NCBI RefSeq assembly: GCF_000005505.3 | Contig: NC_016134.3 | Span: forward strand, 5,952,001-6,016,000 | Direction of reading: 5' to 3' | Source of the DNA: Brachypodium distachyon | Taxonomy: Eukaryota > Streptophyta > Magnoliopsida > Poales > Poaceae | Length of the DNA stretch: 64,000 nt | In this document: positions 21,961 through 32,354 of the stretch, piece by piece | Numbering within the stretch: the first letter of the stretch is position 1 | How the letters are laid out: each line of letters opens with the position of its first letter | Translations under genes and position numbers: made by a program | Notes under the pieces: model-generated | The model's database searches: none | The model's input: the letters and a program-made list of their open reading frames with translations, nothing else | Told to the model about the DNA's origin: nothing

Positions 21961-22319
21961 AATGCACACACGTGTAAACCTCACAACACAACAAGAAAGG
22001 CAGATGTCTTGAAGATTTGCAAAAAGGAAACCCGAAAGAAAAAAAAATACAAATTGATCACTCTAAGATACCCTGGTTCCATCGTCCACCACCATGATGC
22101 TTCCCAAAAAGCGAACAGGGCAGCCGAAAATCCCAGACCTGGAGGAGCTGCACAGCCACCCCGGAAATCACTGCTTTTTGGAGGTTCTGGGTTCTAATCC
22201 TAGCTATCTGAACATATTTTCGCTCTATCGAGATTTTCATCCGGAAGGCTTATTTCTCAGGAGGGGACAGAACAACAGGTAACGGGCCGGTTACCGAAAA
22301 TCTGTACTGAGAAAAAAAC

Positions 22320-22560
22320 CCTGGCCTGCCTAGATGTGGGATATAAAACACATCCTAGTTTGCAAACTTCCCGTGTCCGGTCTAGCTACTGGTGGTTGCA
22401 AAACCTTGCTCATATGCATGGGTACAATGCTCTTTAGTCTTTGCTGAAGTTGAGAGAAATGAAATATAGACTTGGGAGGTATCAGGAATAACAACATATC
22501 CGGTGAAAATGGGCCCAACATGCGAACCAGAAAACTTTGTTCAATTCGTGGTGCTGTCCA
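22320..22560. repeat. Dispersed repeat, copy 1
   Basis: Shares wording in the same order with 25240-25505: aaacacatcctag, ggtctagctactggt, gttgca, ccttgctc, gagagaaatgaa, gacttg.gaggtatcagga, actttgttca. Identity is unknown; an untranslated or degenerate transposon segment is possible. Confidence 0.55.
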
Positions 22561-23410
22561 TTGATCCGCCTTCCGTGCCTTGGCAGTGCGTCCTTCTGTT
22601 CCTGATGAGCGATGAAGAATGCTGGCGAGGCGCTTGATGACCGTCTTCCCCATGTTGGGTCCTCGCCTCCTCGGCAATCCTTCTATCCAGCATTCCGTAG
22701 TGCTTGGTTAGCATGGCTCCAGTCTCCAGCCATCTGAGTCCTACTCCGGGGAAGAGGGATGCCTCGGTAAAAAAGCATTCGTCACGAGATTGGTAACAAA
22801 AATTCTCTATCAACGAACCTAGTTTTTGTTCATCAAAATTATTAATGAGAATAAATTAAACTCAGGGTTTAGGCCTTAAATTAGGGCCCCGGTGTTCTGT
22901 TCAATGAAGATACTTAGTTTACTTTTACATTCGTTCGATGTGACGAGTTTCTGATCATGTATAGCCTTATCGCAAAGATAAAGATATTTTTGTTTTAGTC
23001 AGAACAATGTAAAAATTGCACGTCGGTCGACCTCTTATAAATGAACACACAAAGAGAACTCTCTCTTTGTAACATTGACTCTAGATTTTACAATGTGTTT
23101 TCTCTGCCTGTGTAAATACCTCAGCGTAGGTTCTGTTGACTTTGGAATTCCCTATCCAAATACCCGTGCTTTGCTACTGATAAACAAATTAGATAATCTT
23201 AACATGTTTAATCATTGTAAGTGTGACCCGTTCCTTTCCTTGAAAATGTTTTGGAAAAACCGAGATTGTTCCATACGTAACAAAAGTGAGAAGATGATGG
23301 ATGGACCTCTGTTATGGATTGGCATCTTTATAGAGTAAAGAATATATGATATACATTTTTATGTCAACAACGTGTTCTTGTTAGTGAATTTTTCTCACTA
23401 TTCCATATTT
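22561..23410. other. Non-coding gap
   Basis: AT-rich sequence with no recognised domain, splice-supported ORF or terminal repeats. Confidence 0.4.
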
Positions 23411-23660
23411 TTTTTCCAAAAAGAGGGAGCTCCCCAGCCTCTGCATCGAAGCGATTCACACAACCATTTTATTACAGAGTTTTATCATTCCAGTACACAA
23501 ACACGGGTCGCACAAATGGGTACAAATTAAAATAAACCAAAGATAGTGATGCATCTTGAAGTCTAGCAACAGGCCGCCAGCCAAACTGGTTGGACATATC
23601 CCGTGCGACCATTTCTAGTCAGGTGCACCCAGAAGTCGAAAGCTCCCGCTTGTTCGCAGG
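23411..23660 (-). mobile_element. 5'-truncated LINE-like 3' end
   Basis: On the minus strand it ends gatgcagaggctggggagct ccctctttttgg followed by a poly(A) of eight. That is the usual 3' end wording of grass LINEs, preceded by tgtgaatcgcttc. No coding part remains. Confidence 0.5.
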
Positions 23661-23789
23661 GAGGTATTATATTATATATTTGTTCGTTGGTTTACTTCGT
23701 TCCTTTTTTTTTGCGAGGAGTTTACTTCATTCAATCCTCTATAAATATAACATGATTCCTGGAGCACGGGTATCAGTCGAAATCTGATA

Positions 23790-23906
23790 CTCCCTCCGAC
23801 CGGTATTACTTGTCTCAAATTTGCCCCAATATGGATGTATCTATGTATAAAAAACATCTAGATACATATATATAATATTTCGACAAGTAATTCCGGCCGG
23901 AGGGAG
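23790..23906. mobile_element. Stowaway MITE, 117 bp
   Basis: TA at 23788-23789 and 23907-23908. Inverted ends ctccctccgaccggtattac / gtaattccggccggagggag. The interior tatggatgtatctatg and acatctagatacata is typical of the family. Confidence 0.88.
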
Positions 23907-24214
23907 TACTAAAAGGGCTTTGCAGACTATGTATATCTCCAATGTCAGTTTTTGTATGGACCAGAGGAAGTATTAAGTTTGAATGCCCTTTTTTGAACAG
24001 GAAGTCCCAAGGGCGTGTTATGGTTGGAGTCTTGGAGATGGCCTAACCCTATTGCAGGAACATTTAGTTTTACGCTTTTGATTCAATACACCGTTCCTTA
24101 CGATTATGAAAACAGAAGGACGGTTCAGTTCACTCTGTAACCCCTTCATAAAAAAGACATGATAGGCATTAAATAATATTTCCTTCTCACCTTTCCACCT
24201 GGCTCGGAACAACA

Positions 24215-24826
24215 TCGGTGTTTTCGATTATTGCCGACATTCATAAGTTTGTAGTAGACATAATTACACACAATCCCACCGAAAGGATCGGCAAAAAGTT
24301 TCTTTAGGCAGTGGGAAACATGCGAACAATTCGGACGTTCGTGTTGTCCCGCAAAGCCACGAGAAATTCAAACAACACTTGGTGTTTTAAGGTTTTTCAG
24401 ATATTCCACCATTGGATCACGCTGAAATTTCACGTTGTAATAGTAGACAAAATTCCGCACAATCCCACCAAAGCGATCGGCGAAATATTTCTCGAGTCAT
24501 CGGGAAACATCCGAACAAGTTGCATCTTCGTGCTGTCCCGCACGGTCGCAAGAAATTCAAACAGCAATCGGTCTCTTGAAGTTTTCTGGATATTCCACCG
24601 GTGGATCGCGATGAAATTCCATATTGTAGTAGTAGAAAAAATTACGCATAATCCCACCGAAGGGATCGTCGAAACAATGCTTGAATCAACGGGAAACATG
24701 CGAACATCCTGCTTTCACGCACGGCCGCGAGAATCCGAACAATACTCGGTATTTTGAAATTGGCCGGAGATTTCACTGTTGGATCGGGACAAATTTTACT
24801 GAGTCATAGTAGACACAATTCCATAT
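24215..24826. repeat. 189-bp tandem repeat, about 3.2 units
   Basis: The marker aatcccacc recurs at 24272, 24461 and 24650, a constant step of 189 bp. Each unit also carries gggaaacatgcgaac-type, ttgtcccgca/gctgtcccgca, atattccacc and ttggatcacg/gtggatcgcg segments. The period is a multiple of three. A plus-strand ORF (24311-24757) therefore encodes a 63-residue repeat two and a third times (GNMRT.RTFVLSR..., GNIRTSCIFVLSR..., GNMRTSCF...). Coding function is doubtful because the opposite strand is also partly open. Confidence 0.8.
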
Positions 24827-25239
24827 ATTAGAAAATGATAAAATACTAGTACATGTATTTGTGCAATACTACAGGCAGTTGCAAAATCTAATGGAAAAAA
24901 ATTACGTTTGTGAGTTGTGAAATTTTGATGCTTGTGAACTGGTACGTAAAAGGGTCGGGCTCTTGTAGCAGAGTGGCATTAGTTCTCCATGCTGAAGATT
25001 TAGATATGGAATTTTTTACGATACATTCAAGGATTAATGTTAATGGTGGTGTAAAGTGGAGCAGATCGAGTTATTTTCTACGGAGTAGAACATGTTCTTG
25101 GGCAAAGGAGTTACGGTCCTGTCCTTGAATCCCTCTGAGCTTATCTAGAGACGAAAAAGATGAAGGCAAGGTAAATATAGGTCCGGCGTTAAATGAAGCA
25201 GAGGTGGTTGAGCCCTGTTTGAACTCCCGCAACTGGCTG

Positions 25240-25505
25240 GCCTACCTACTGGCGCATGGCGGGGATATAATCATATAAACACATCCTAGCTAGTTATCAA
25301 ACTTTCTGGGTCTGGTGATCTGGTCTAGCTACTGGTAGTTGCAACTTGCAACCATCCTTTGGAGTAGAGAAACCTTGCTCGTCTGAATGAGTACATAGCT
25401 CCTTGCAGAAATCGAGAGAAATGAACATGGACTTGAGAGGTATCAGGAATGGCAACGTCGTGAAAATGTGCCGAGCATGCAAATCTAGAAACTTTGTTCA
25501 TTGAT
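25240..25505. repeat. Dispersed repeat, copy 2
   Basis: Partner of 22320-22560, about 2.9 kb away in the same orientation. It contains extra bases (around 25340-25370) relative to copy 1. Confidence 0.55.
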
Positions 25506-25639
25506 CCACACCACTGTAAGCTCGGTAAAGCCTGATGGCTAACTGTAGAAGGATCGCCGAGGGCACTAGGAGGAGAAGCCGTTTGTCATGAACACAGAAA
25601 GAGGATTCTCGTTTTCAAGCATTTACTCAGATCTAACAA

Positions 25640-26200
25640 TAGGTTTTCTCAGCTCTGTAATTCGGCGTGCAGTTATTTTAATTTGAAACTGCCAATGTAC
25701 TTAACAGAACTGGAGAATTACTGTTCCAAAAGAACATCATATTACCTTCCAACAGAATTTAGCAACTGAACATTGGAATAGTAAGTGATCTATACTTTCC
25801 TGGGCACCACAAAATTCACATTTTGTGGGGCCAATCCACCCCCTTTTAGCCAAATTATCTCTTCTCAATATGCTATCCTTACATATTAACCATAGAAACA
25901 TTTTAACTTTCAAAGGAATCTTAATTTTCCAAAGTTGTACATGAGGTATATCTCTACCTGTCTATCTTTAAGCATATTCTATAAAGACTTGACAGAAAAC
26001 TGGCCACTATTGGTTAATTTTCATATGCATTTGTCATGTTCATTATTTAAATGGACACATAGGCACAGCATTCTCAGCTGTGTCCACATGTTTAAGGTTT
26101 CCTCTCTAAAAGAACTCCTAAAATTGATGCAGCTCCATTGAGAATTAAACACATCAGCAACTGAAACAAACTTTTTCTTTATGCTTGCTGGAGTGTCTGT
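25640..26200 (-). mobile_element. LINE 3' fragment with zinc-binding tail, broken
   Basis: Reading the minus strand from about 26195: KKKFVSVADVFNSQWSCINF, ETLNMWTQLRMLCLCVHLNN, then DKCI-stop-KLTNSGQFSVKSLYRICLK. Downstream come IKIPLKVKMFLWLICKDSIL, RGWIGPTKCEFCGAQES and IDHLLFQCSVAKFCW (zf-RVT Cys/His pattern). The stop after DKCI replaces the usual Trp (TGG to TGA). A relic of a LINE ORF2. Confidence 0.8.
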
Positions 26201-28728
26201 GTATGTCGCCCTGCTATTGTCGTTTTGTTAATTTCCTTTTGAACCTCTAGTCACTAAGTATGAACGACTTGAACTTTGACATCGTTATCTTTTTTATAAA
26301 GAATAAAATTGAGAGAAGGACATATATAATGTGATCCTTCTCGGTCTGACCCGCTCTCAACCCAACCAAATCTATTTCCGGGAAACATACATACGTACGT
26401 CTTTGATTCCTTCACATGGGAAATTTTGCAGTGTAGTTATGTACTGCTGTTACTAACCCAGGAAGGAGAAATCAAGTTGAACCAGAGTTGAGAGACCGAC
26501 TTGTGCAGTATTTTGTAATGTTCAAACAATAAATCTGAGGAGCATATAAAGACCAATTAAGACCTCTAGTACTCACATCACATGCTGCCATATATTGGAT
26601 TGTTTGCTCTTCAGAGATCGGAGCCCTTCGTTTCCTAGCTACTTCATACGTGCTAGTAGTACATGCTTATCCATGTTCCTCAAGAGAGAGAGAGATGTGG
26701 CTGTTCATTGCGTTTAGGCTTGGAAGGCGTCGGGAATCGAGAGCGGACTTCTGGTGCCTCCAGGACAGTATGCTTGGTATCCTATTCTTCCATGCGTTCC
26801 TCGTGATCAACACTTTCATATTCATCAAGAAGAGATCCCGCACAATCTTGCAGTCCTAGTCGTGTGCAATGTGTTCTCACATTCTCACACCGACCATTTT
26901 GCCGTACCATGTCGCACAAGGTTCTCCGTTTGCTCTGTCACAACTCGCAAGGGAGAAGGCCGCTTTGCCGAGTGCAAATACGATGCTGAGTGCATATTAT
27001 CGGGCACTCGGCTTACAATCCTATAATAAAAGCACTAGGTGAAGACACGGCACTCGGCCTAAATAAAAACAGTAGGTGTGATTACTAGAGTGTTAATTTC
27101 CTCCTCTATTGTTTTTTGCATGCAGGCAGGTGCGCACAGGAATATGATTTTGTGTTACGATTTGTATGATTTTGTATGAGATACCGATGATTCTGATTAT
27201 ATAATCAGTGGTAAAAGCTAGCTACAGCAAAGTATTCTGAAAATTAACGTGTTCTGATTATTTTGTTTGATATTTGCCAGCAGTGTAACACAAAAAAACT
27301 TAGTTTTTTTTTGTTCTACCCATCCTGTTTGCCAAGGGCTTAATAAAACACTTGACAAACTTAGGACCACCGTCCTCTCCCCGTCTGTTAGAAAATGAAG
27401 GTAATTGTACCACTGGCCCAACAACTTGAGCGGTGAGAGCATTTTAGTCCAACAAGTTGTAAAGTGAGTAAAACTAGTCCTAGAAATTGAGATTCGGGAA
27501 CATTTTAGTTCAGTTAGTCTAAATGAACACTTGGCAGCAACATGAAGCCCGTGAAAATTTCATCGATCAATCAATCAATCAAACTCCATTCCCATGGAAC
27601 GAATCCATCGAGCTTGAACACTGTTGCGATAGTACTTCAACACATACAATTAACAAATACCTCATCAACAATAATTACATCACATTACATGGCAAGTGCA
27701 TCAGGTTAGATGTCAATAAATCATCAATTTTATGGGCCTCGACAATTTTAAGTACCTTGTATACTCGTCGACACTACAATTGCAATTACAATTAACAAGT
27801 ACCTCATTAACAATAATTACATTACAGTACATGATATCCTCAATCCTGAATGGAGATAGACAAGAAAAGAGCAAATAATCGAAGTACCTCAATCACACTA
27901 ATTCAATGGCACATCATATTGACAAGAAAAGAAGTACCACAATCACAATAATCCAATAATCGAAGTACCTTAATCACGATAATCGAAGTACCTCGATCCT
28001 CCATCCACGTCGCCGGGGCGTCACCGGCACCGCCGCCCGCGTCCGCGGCCCCGCCCCGACACCAACGGCCTCATCCTCCTCCCCCTCCCGTCCCCTTTCG
28101 ATTCGACACAAATCCAGCAGGGATATGCACTGTGGGTGGGGCATGAAGATCTGGCGGGCACGAGGAGGCCGATGCGGTGGGAGGCGGCCAGATCCGGCTG
28201 GCGGCTGCAGAGGCCCATACCACGGCTGCCCGGGGCGGCAACACAAGGTAGGCGCGTGAGGAAGCATGCATGGGGGTTGCTGCTGCCGCGAGTTGATCGG
28301 GGGATGAGGTATAGAGAGCCCGAGAGAGAGATGACTGTGAGCCAGAGAGAGAGAGAGATGGGAGAGAGATGGGCCAGAGGATTAGGTAGAGATTACTTGG
28401 TTAAAAAAAAGTGGACAGCTGTGTGGCTAGGACGATGGGGGTAGATAGGACGGGGGATGCCGAGAGGTTTGGCGGAGAAACACTAGCAAAGGAAAACACC
28501 CAGCAGAAGGAGCTGAAGGAGGATTTCTTGGATACCACAGCCGGGACATCCACGACTGACATGCAACTTTTAATAGCCATGCAAACGACGCCATCAAACC
28601 AATCTTTCTCGGTGCATCTAGGCGTGCATGGCCTTTGTGTACTATTATTCACGGTCTACTTAACTGAAATGAGGCATGTGAAATATTTATAAACTATAAT
28701 TAACATTCTGCTTCTATCATCCATCTAT
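26201..28728. other. Gene-poor stretch with possible transposon traces
   Basis: No gene is supported. At 26960-27050 the phrases tttgccgagtgc and gggcactcggc/ggcactcggcc recur, wording often seen in subterminal repeats of grass DNA transposons, but no ends are visible. At 27640-27830 the phrase attaacaa.tacctcat.aacaataatta occurs twice. A 69-codon ORF at 26650-26859 has one hydrophobic stretch (SMLGILFFHAFLVINTFIFI) but no other support. 28130-28440 is GC-rich then GA-rich and also without recognisable coding content. Confidence 0.4.
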
Positions 28729-29380
28729 TTGCCGGCAGATGAGGCTTCCCGCTATATTCTGACGGCAAATCTCTTTGCCGGCAGGTATACTTTTGCTGGG
28801 AGGCAATCTGCCTTAACAGCTGTACTTTTGCCGGCAGGTACAGTAGTTGCAGGCAGTTAAATTCCGGCATAGTTTTTCCGGCAGCTACTACTTATCCCGA
28901 CAGACAGTCTGCTGGCTCTTCCTGCATTTCCCGGCAGACAAACTACCTCTGATTTTCTTCACAATTAAAGAAAAATAATAATTCGAATATACATACTGGA
29001 CATTTACACTTAACCTCCAAATGCAACATACAAATCAGAGGCAACTGTATACAGTGATGTCTCGATATAAAAAGTTGCATTATCATTGAAAGTTAGATTG
29101 ATCATCAAATGGATTATTTCATATAGCCTGTACCCTGCTGCTAAAAAAGTTTGTCCCCTGGAATTTTCTACAAAGTATTCTATATGTGCCGGCAGCCACA
29201 CTGAGGTGACCAAATTTTGCCCTTTGCCTCCATAGTTTCACACTTTCTTCGGGCAGGTGAATCCTGTGAACCTACACTTTTCCTGACAGCTGACGTGCCA
29301 CTCCATATCTTTCCCGACAAGCATGTTTAACTGGCAGGCTGATTGCCATCTTAGGTCGACTTTTGCCGGCAGTTTTGTGC
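28729..29380. repeat. Cluster of TTTGCCGGCAG-type short repeats (probable DNA-transposon remnant)
   Basis: Variants of ttttgccggcag / ttcccggcag occur at least ten times in two blocks, 28729-28940 and 29190-29380, separated by about 250 bp. Two arrays around a short middle look like the two subterminal regions of a non-autonomous CACTA-like element. CACT or other terminal repeats were not identified. Confidence 0.5.
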
Positions 29381-29998
29381 CACCATTTTTGGTTCACACA
29401 TGCCCAAGATCATTTTTCAAGCTTTTTAATCCCCACCAATCTTACGCAAACAACATCAAGAACTCCACACATGCACACGACTCAGGACCAAAGAAACATG
29501 CTAATGAGAGTAATTGTCGCAAGCATTAGTAGGACGACCCGGCCTGCGGGTTTGCATCGGCACTTGCAGTTCAGCGGCACTAAACGATGGTGTTCCTGCA
29601 CTTTTGCGGTCAGTTGGCGATTGTAACCGGTAGATTTTACAGTACGGAACACTCCATCAGTCTTAATGGATTATATGGAAATGACAGCTTAGACTTTTCA
29701 CGTTAATAAAAAAAATTCCCCGATTGCGCCTCCGCCGGCCTTTTCCCAGACATCCACCGATGGAGCTGCCGGTGCCGACCACTCTGCTGCCCTTCCTTCC
29801 CATCGTGACTTGCCTCCAGAATCCTCTTCCCAAGCGCCTCCATCCTCTAGTCCTTTGAGCCACCGTCGACAACGAGGAGCCACGACGGCAATTAGCACAT
29901 ACAAACCGTTGGAGGGCCAACAATTTTGAGGCCCCTGTGCGAAATGTGAAATGGGTCCCAAAATTAAAAAATGTGCATAATCAAATCATACTCCACCT

Positions 29999-30405
29999 TG
30001 CCTTGGAGCCTTCGACTGGCGGCGGAGGAGACTTGTAACGGTGAGTCAGGGTTGGCCTTGGTCAGGGATGGCGGCTTCGAGTTGTGCGGCCTCGCCAATG
30101 CACGAGTTAAAGGGTGACCTCTCCTGGTCGTTGAAGAAGTCCAGTTCTGCCTACCTTCTTCAGGCGTTAGGAGCTGCTCCCTGCTCGACGTCGTTGGAGC
30201 GGGTGGCGGTTCACCTTTGCGTTTGCGACTTGTTTGTCGACTTTGCTTTGTAATGCTCGTTGTCAGGGTTTTTGTGCGGTTTTCCTTGAATAAGCTGTGC
30301 ATTGTACGGTTTTCGGCTCGATTTTCCTTATAAATGGAGCCACTCTATTTTTCTTAATGAAATGCAGCAGCACCCTGCCCTCTTGACGAGGTTCCGTAAA
30401 AAAAA
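29999..30405 (+). mobile_element. Short poly(A) retroinsertion with 14-bp target-site duplication
   Basis: The 14-bp word atcatactccacct stands at 29985-29998 and again at 30406-30419, directly after an A-run. The roughly 400 bp between ends with aatgaaatgcagcagcaccc...gaggttccgtaaaaaaaaa, the usual tail of grass LINE 3' ends. It is therefore a 5'-truncated LINE, or another RNA copied by LINE machinery. No protein domain is recognisable inside. Confidence 0.8.
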
Positions 30406-30419
30406 ATCATACTCCACCT

Positions 30420-32121
30420 AATTATATTACTTCAACATATGATGTTTTTTAGATACTTAGAAAACATCAAATCTTTATGCTAAAATAATAATGGTATTGA
30501 AGCAACAAGTTGACCCCTGTGCCCCAGAAAATAATCCTAAGACCTCCTCCAAACCGAAAGACCGCGTAATGAAAACGTCAAAGCAGGCCTTTTTTCTTTT
30601 TTCTTTTTTCTTACGGGAATTTTCTTTTTTGTTAAATGCCTTTTCCTTTTCTGCTGTTAATTAAGAATAGCCAATCAGTATTAAGGTCAGGGGAGCTCAA
30701 TTTCCGCTTTCTGTAGCATATCAAGTTATTAAGCCAATCATTAGCGATCCCGTCCGGAATTTTCATACTTGGAGGATTTTGGAATTGGGTTAGAAGAGAA
30801 CAGACGGTGAGAGCTCAGGGGACGTCCCGCCTGGACCCTGAAGGGATCAAGAAGAAACAAACGATCGATCGGTCTGTCTCGACTCCCCGAGCGGCCCTAA
30901 GGCCCGAGGAAAACCAGGCTTGTAAACGGCGAACATATAATGTCCGCCAACCGCAGTTTATCTTCAGCCCAGTGCAAAACCAGCCGTTGACAGCGACGTG
31001 AACAAGCTGGGGAACGTGGTAAACGGGCCTGGCGGACCATAAACGGCGCCGTTTGACATACCTACTCAACAGAGAGCCGGAAGGAGGAGAGGCGATCTAA
31101 CATCAAGGCCCAAGGCCCAAGGCCCAGGTGAGATTATCTTGGCCTGATCGCCTCTGATTCGCCTCGATTTGTTCTTTCCGGGGGCACCGGCTCTTCCCTG
31201 ACTCGCCACCCACCGGACTACATTGCCCGAGCTACAGCGATAGGCGGCGTGCAGCCAGGGCAGGTGCCCGCACCGCAGATCTGCCCATGGCTCCAGCATC
31301 GACACTCAGGACTGAGAGTACTGAGCAGTTCTCAGGTCTGCTTCATCCGCGATGTATAGTATGTGGTATCTCAGAACCGCTCCTTGCGCTGGGTGGCTTC
31401 TTTGCTACTACTTTCTCTTGCAAGAAGCACAAGGCTGGGATGGTATGCTGGCCTGATTTCACAACCTCTCCCATGTTTGTGCACTCTATCCTGACACCTC
31501 CCAAGCCTACACACATTTGAGATTGAGAAGCACGACGACGGCAGCTGGTAGCACACACGTTACGGCAGTTACAAATTGATCTAGCTAGTCAAACGATCAT
31601 GAATCAAACACTATCTCTGCTCATCTTTGCATCAACCCATGCTAGGTTATACTTATATGCGTGCAGCCAGGATGCTAAATGCGGTGCAGGCTAAAACCAT
31701 GTAAGCGCACCATGTGAGAAGGTGTAGCGTGGCATGTCCTAGCTGTACGTGAAAGATCTCAATCTTTATTTCTGAGATATGTGTGCAGGTGTATCAATAC
31801 ATGTGTTACGGAGAGACAAAAAATAACAACAAACCTTGATGGATAAAAAAAAGAAAACCTGATCTGCGTGTGGTACCGGGATCTAGCAGGGTCCCAAATT
31901 AATGGCCAGATTTTTTTTATCATATTTTCTTCCTATCATTTTCTTGTTAACTAGATCATCATGACTTTTACTCCGCTTGTTCCTTAATACATCACATATA
32001 AATTTGTGCATTTCAACTAAGATGAGTTCTCATTTCTAGTGTCTAGCCAACCAAGTTGGTTTAGGAGTAAATGGGTGTGGGTAGTTAATGACCGGGAGAG
32101 AGGAAATCAATGAAAAACTTA
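30420..32121. other. Gene-free stretch
   Basis: No gene recognised. 30790-31330 is GC-richer and may be an old regulatory or gene-derived piece. A 77-codon ORF at 31287-31520 (MAPASTLRTESTEQFSG...) has no recognised similarity and no splice or promoter support. Confidence 0.35.
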
Positions 32122-32354
32122 CCCCTCATTTTCACAAAGGTTGTCGTATTTGGTTTCGCTAAGACAAGACTTTTGACCAATAATAAATTTATATGATAGG
32201 AAACTATTATTATTATTACTTATTAGCAAGACTTTGAAGACGAATCTATCGATATAAATTTCATGTCTTAAAAAACACATATTAATAAAATATTCTTCAT
32301 CAAAGTTATATCTTAAAGAAACCAAATACGCCAGTCTTTGTGAAAAGGAGGGAG
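32122..32354. mobile_element. Stowaway MITE, 233 bp
   Basis: Flanked by TA (32120-32121 and 32355-32356). Ends cccctcattttcacaaagg and cctttgtgaaaaggagggag-like inverse, with gtatttggttt.g inverted inside both ends (32147 and 32320 area). Non-coding, AT-rich middle. Confidence 0.82.

Noticed and set aside
24311..24757. 148-codon ORF as a genuine repeat protein
   Set aside because: The period is a multiple of three, so an ORF is easily kept by chance, and no start context or similarity supports it; reported as a repeat instead.
31287..31520. 77-codon ORF as an exon of a gene
   Set aside because: No matching second exon or family could be recognised.
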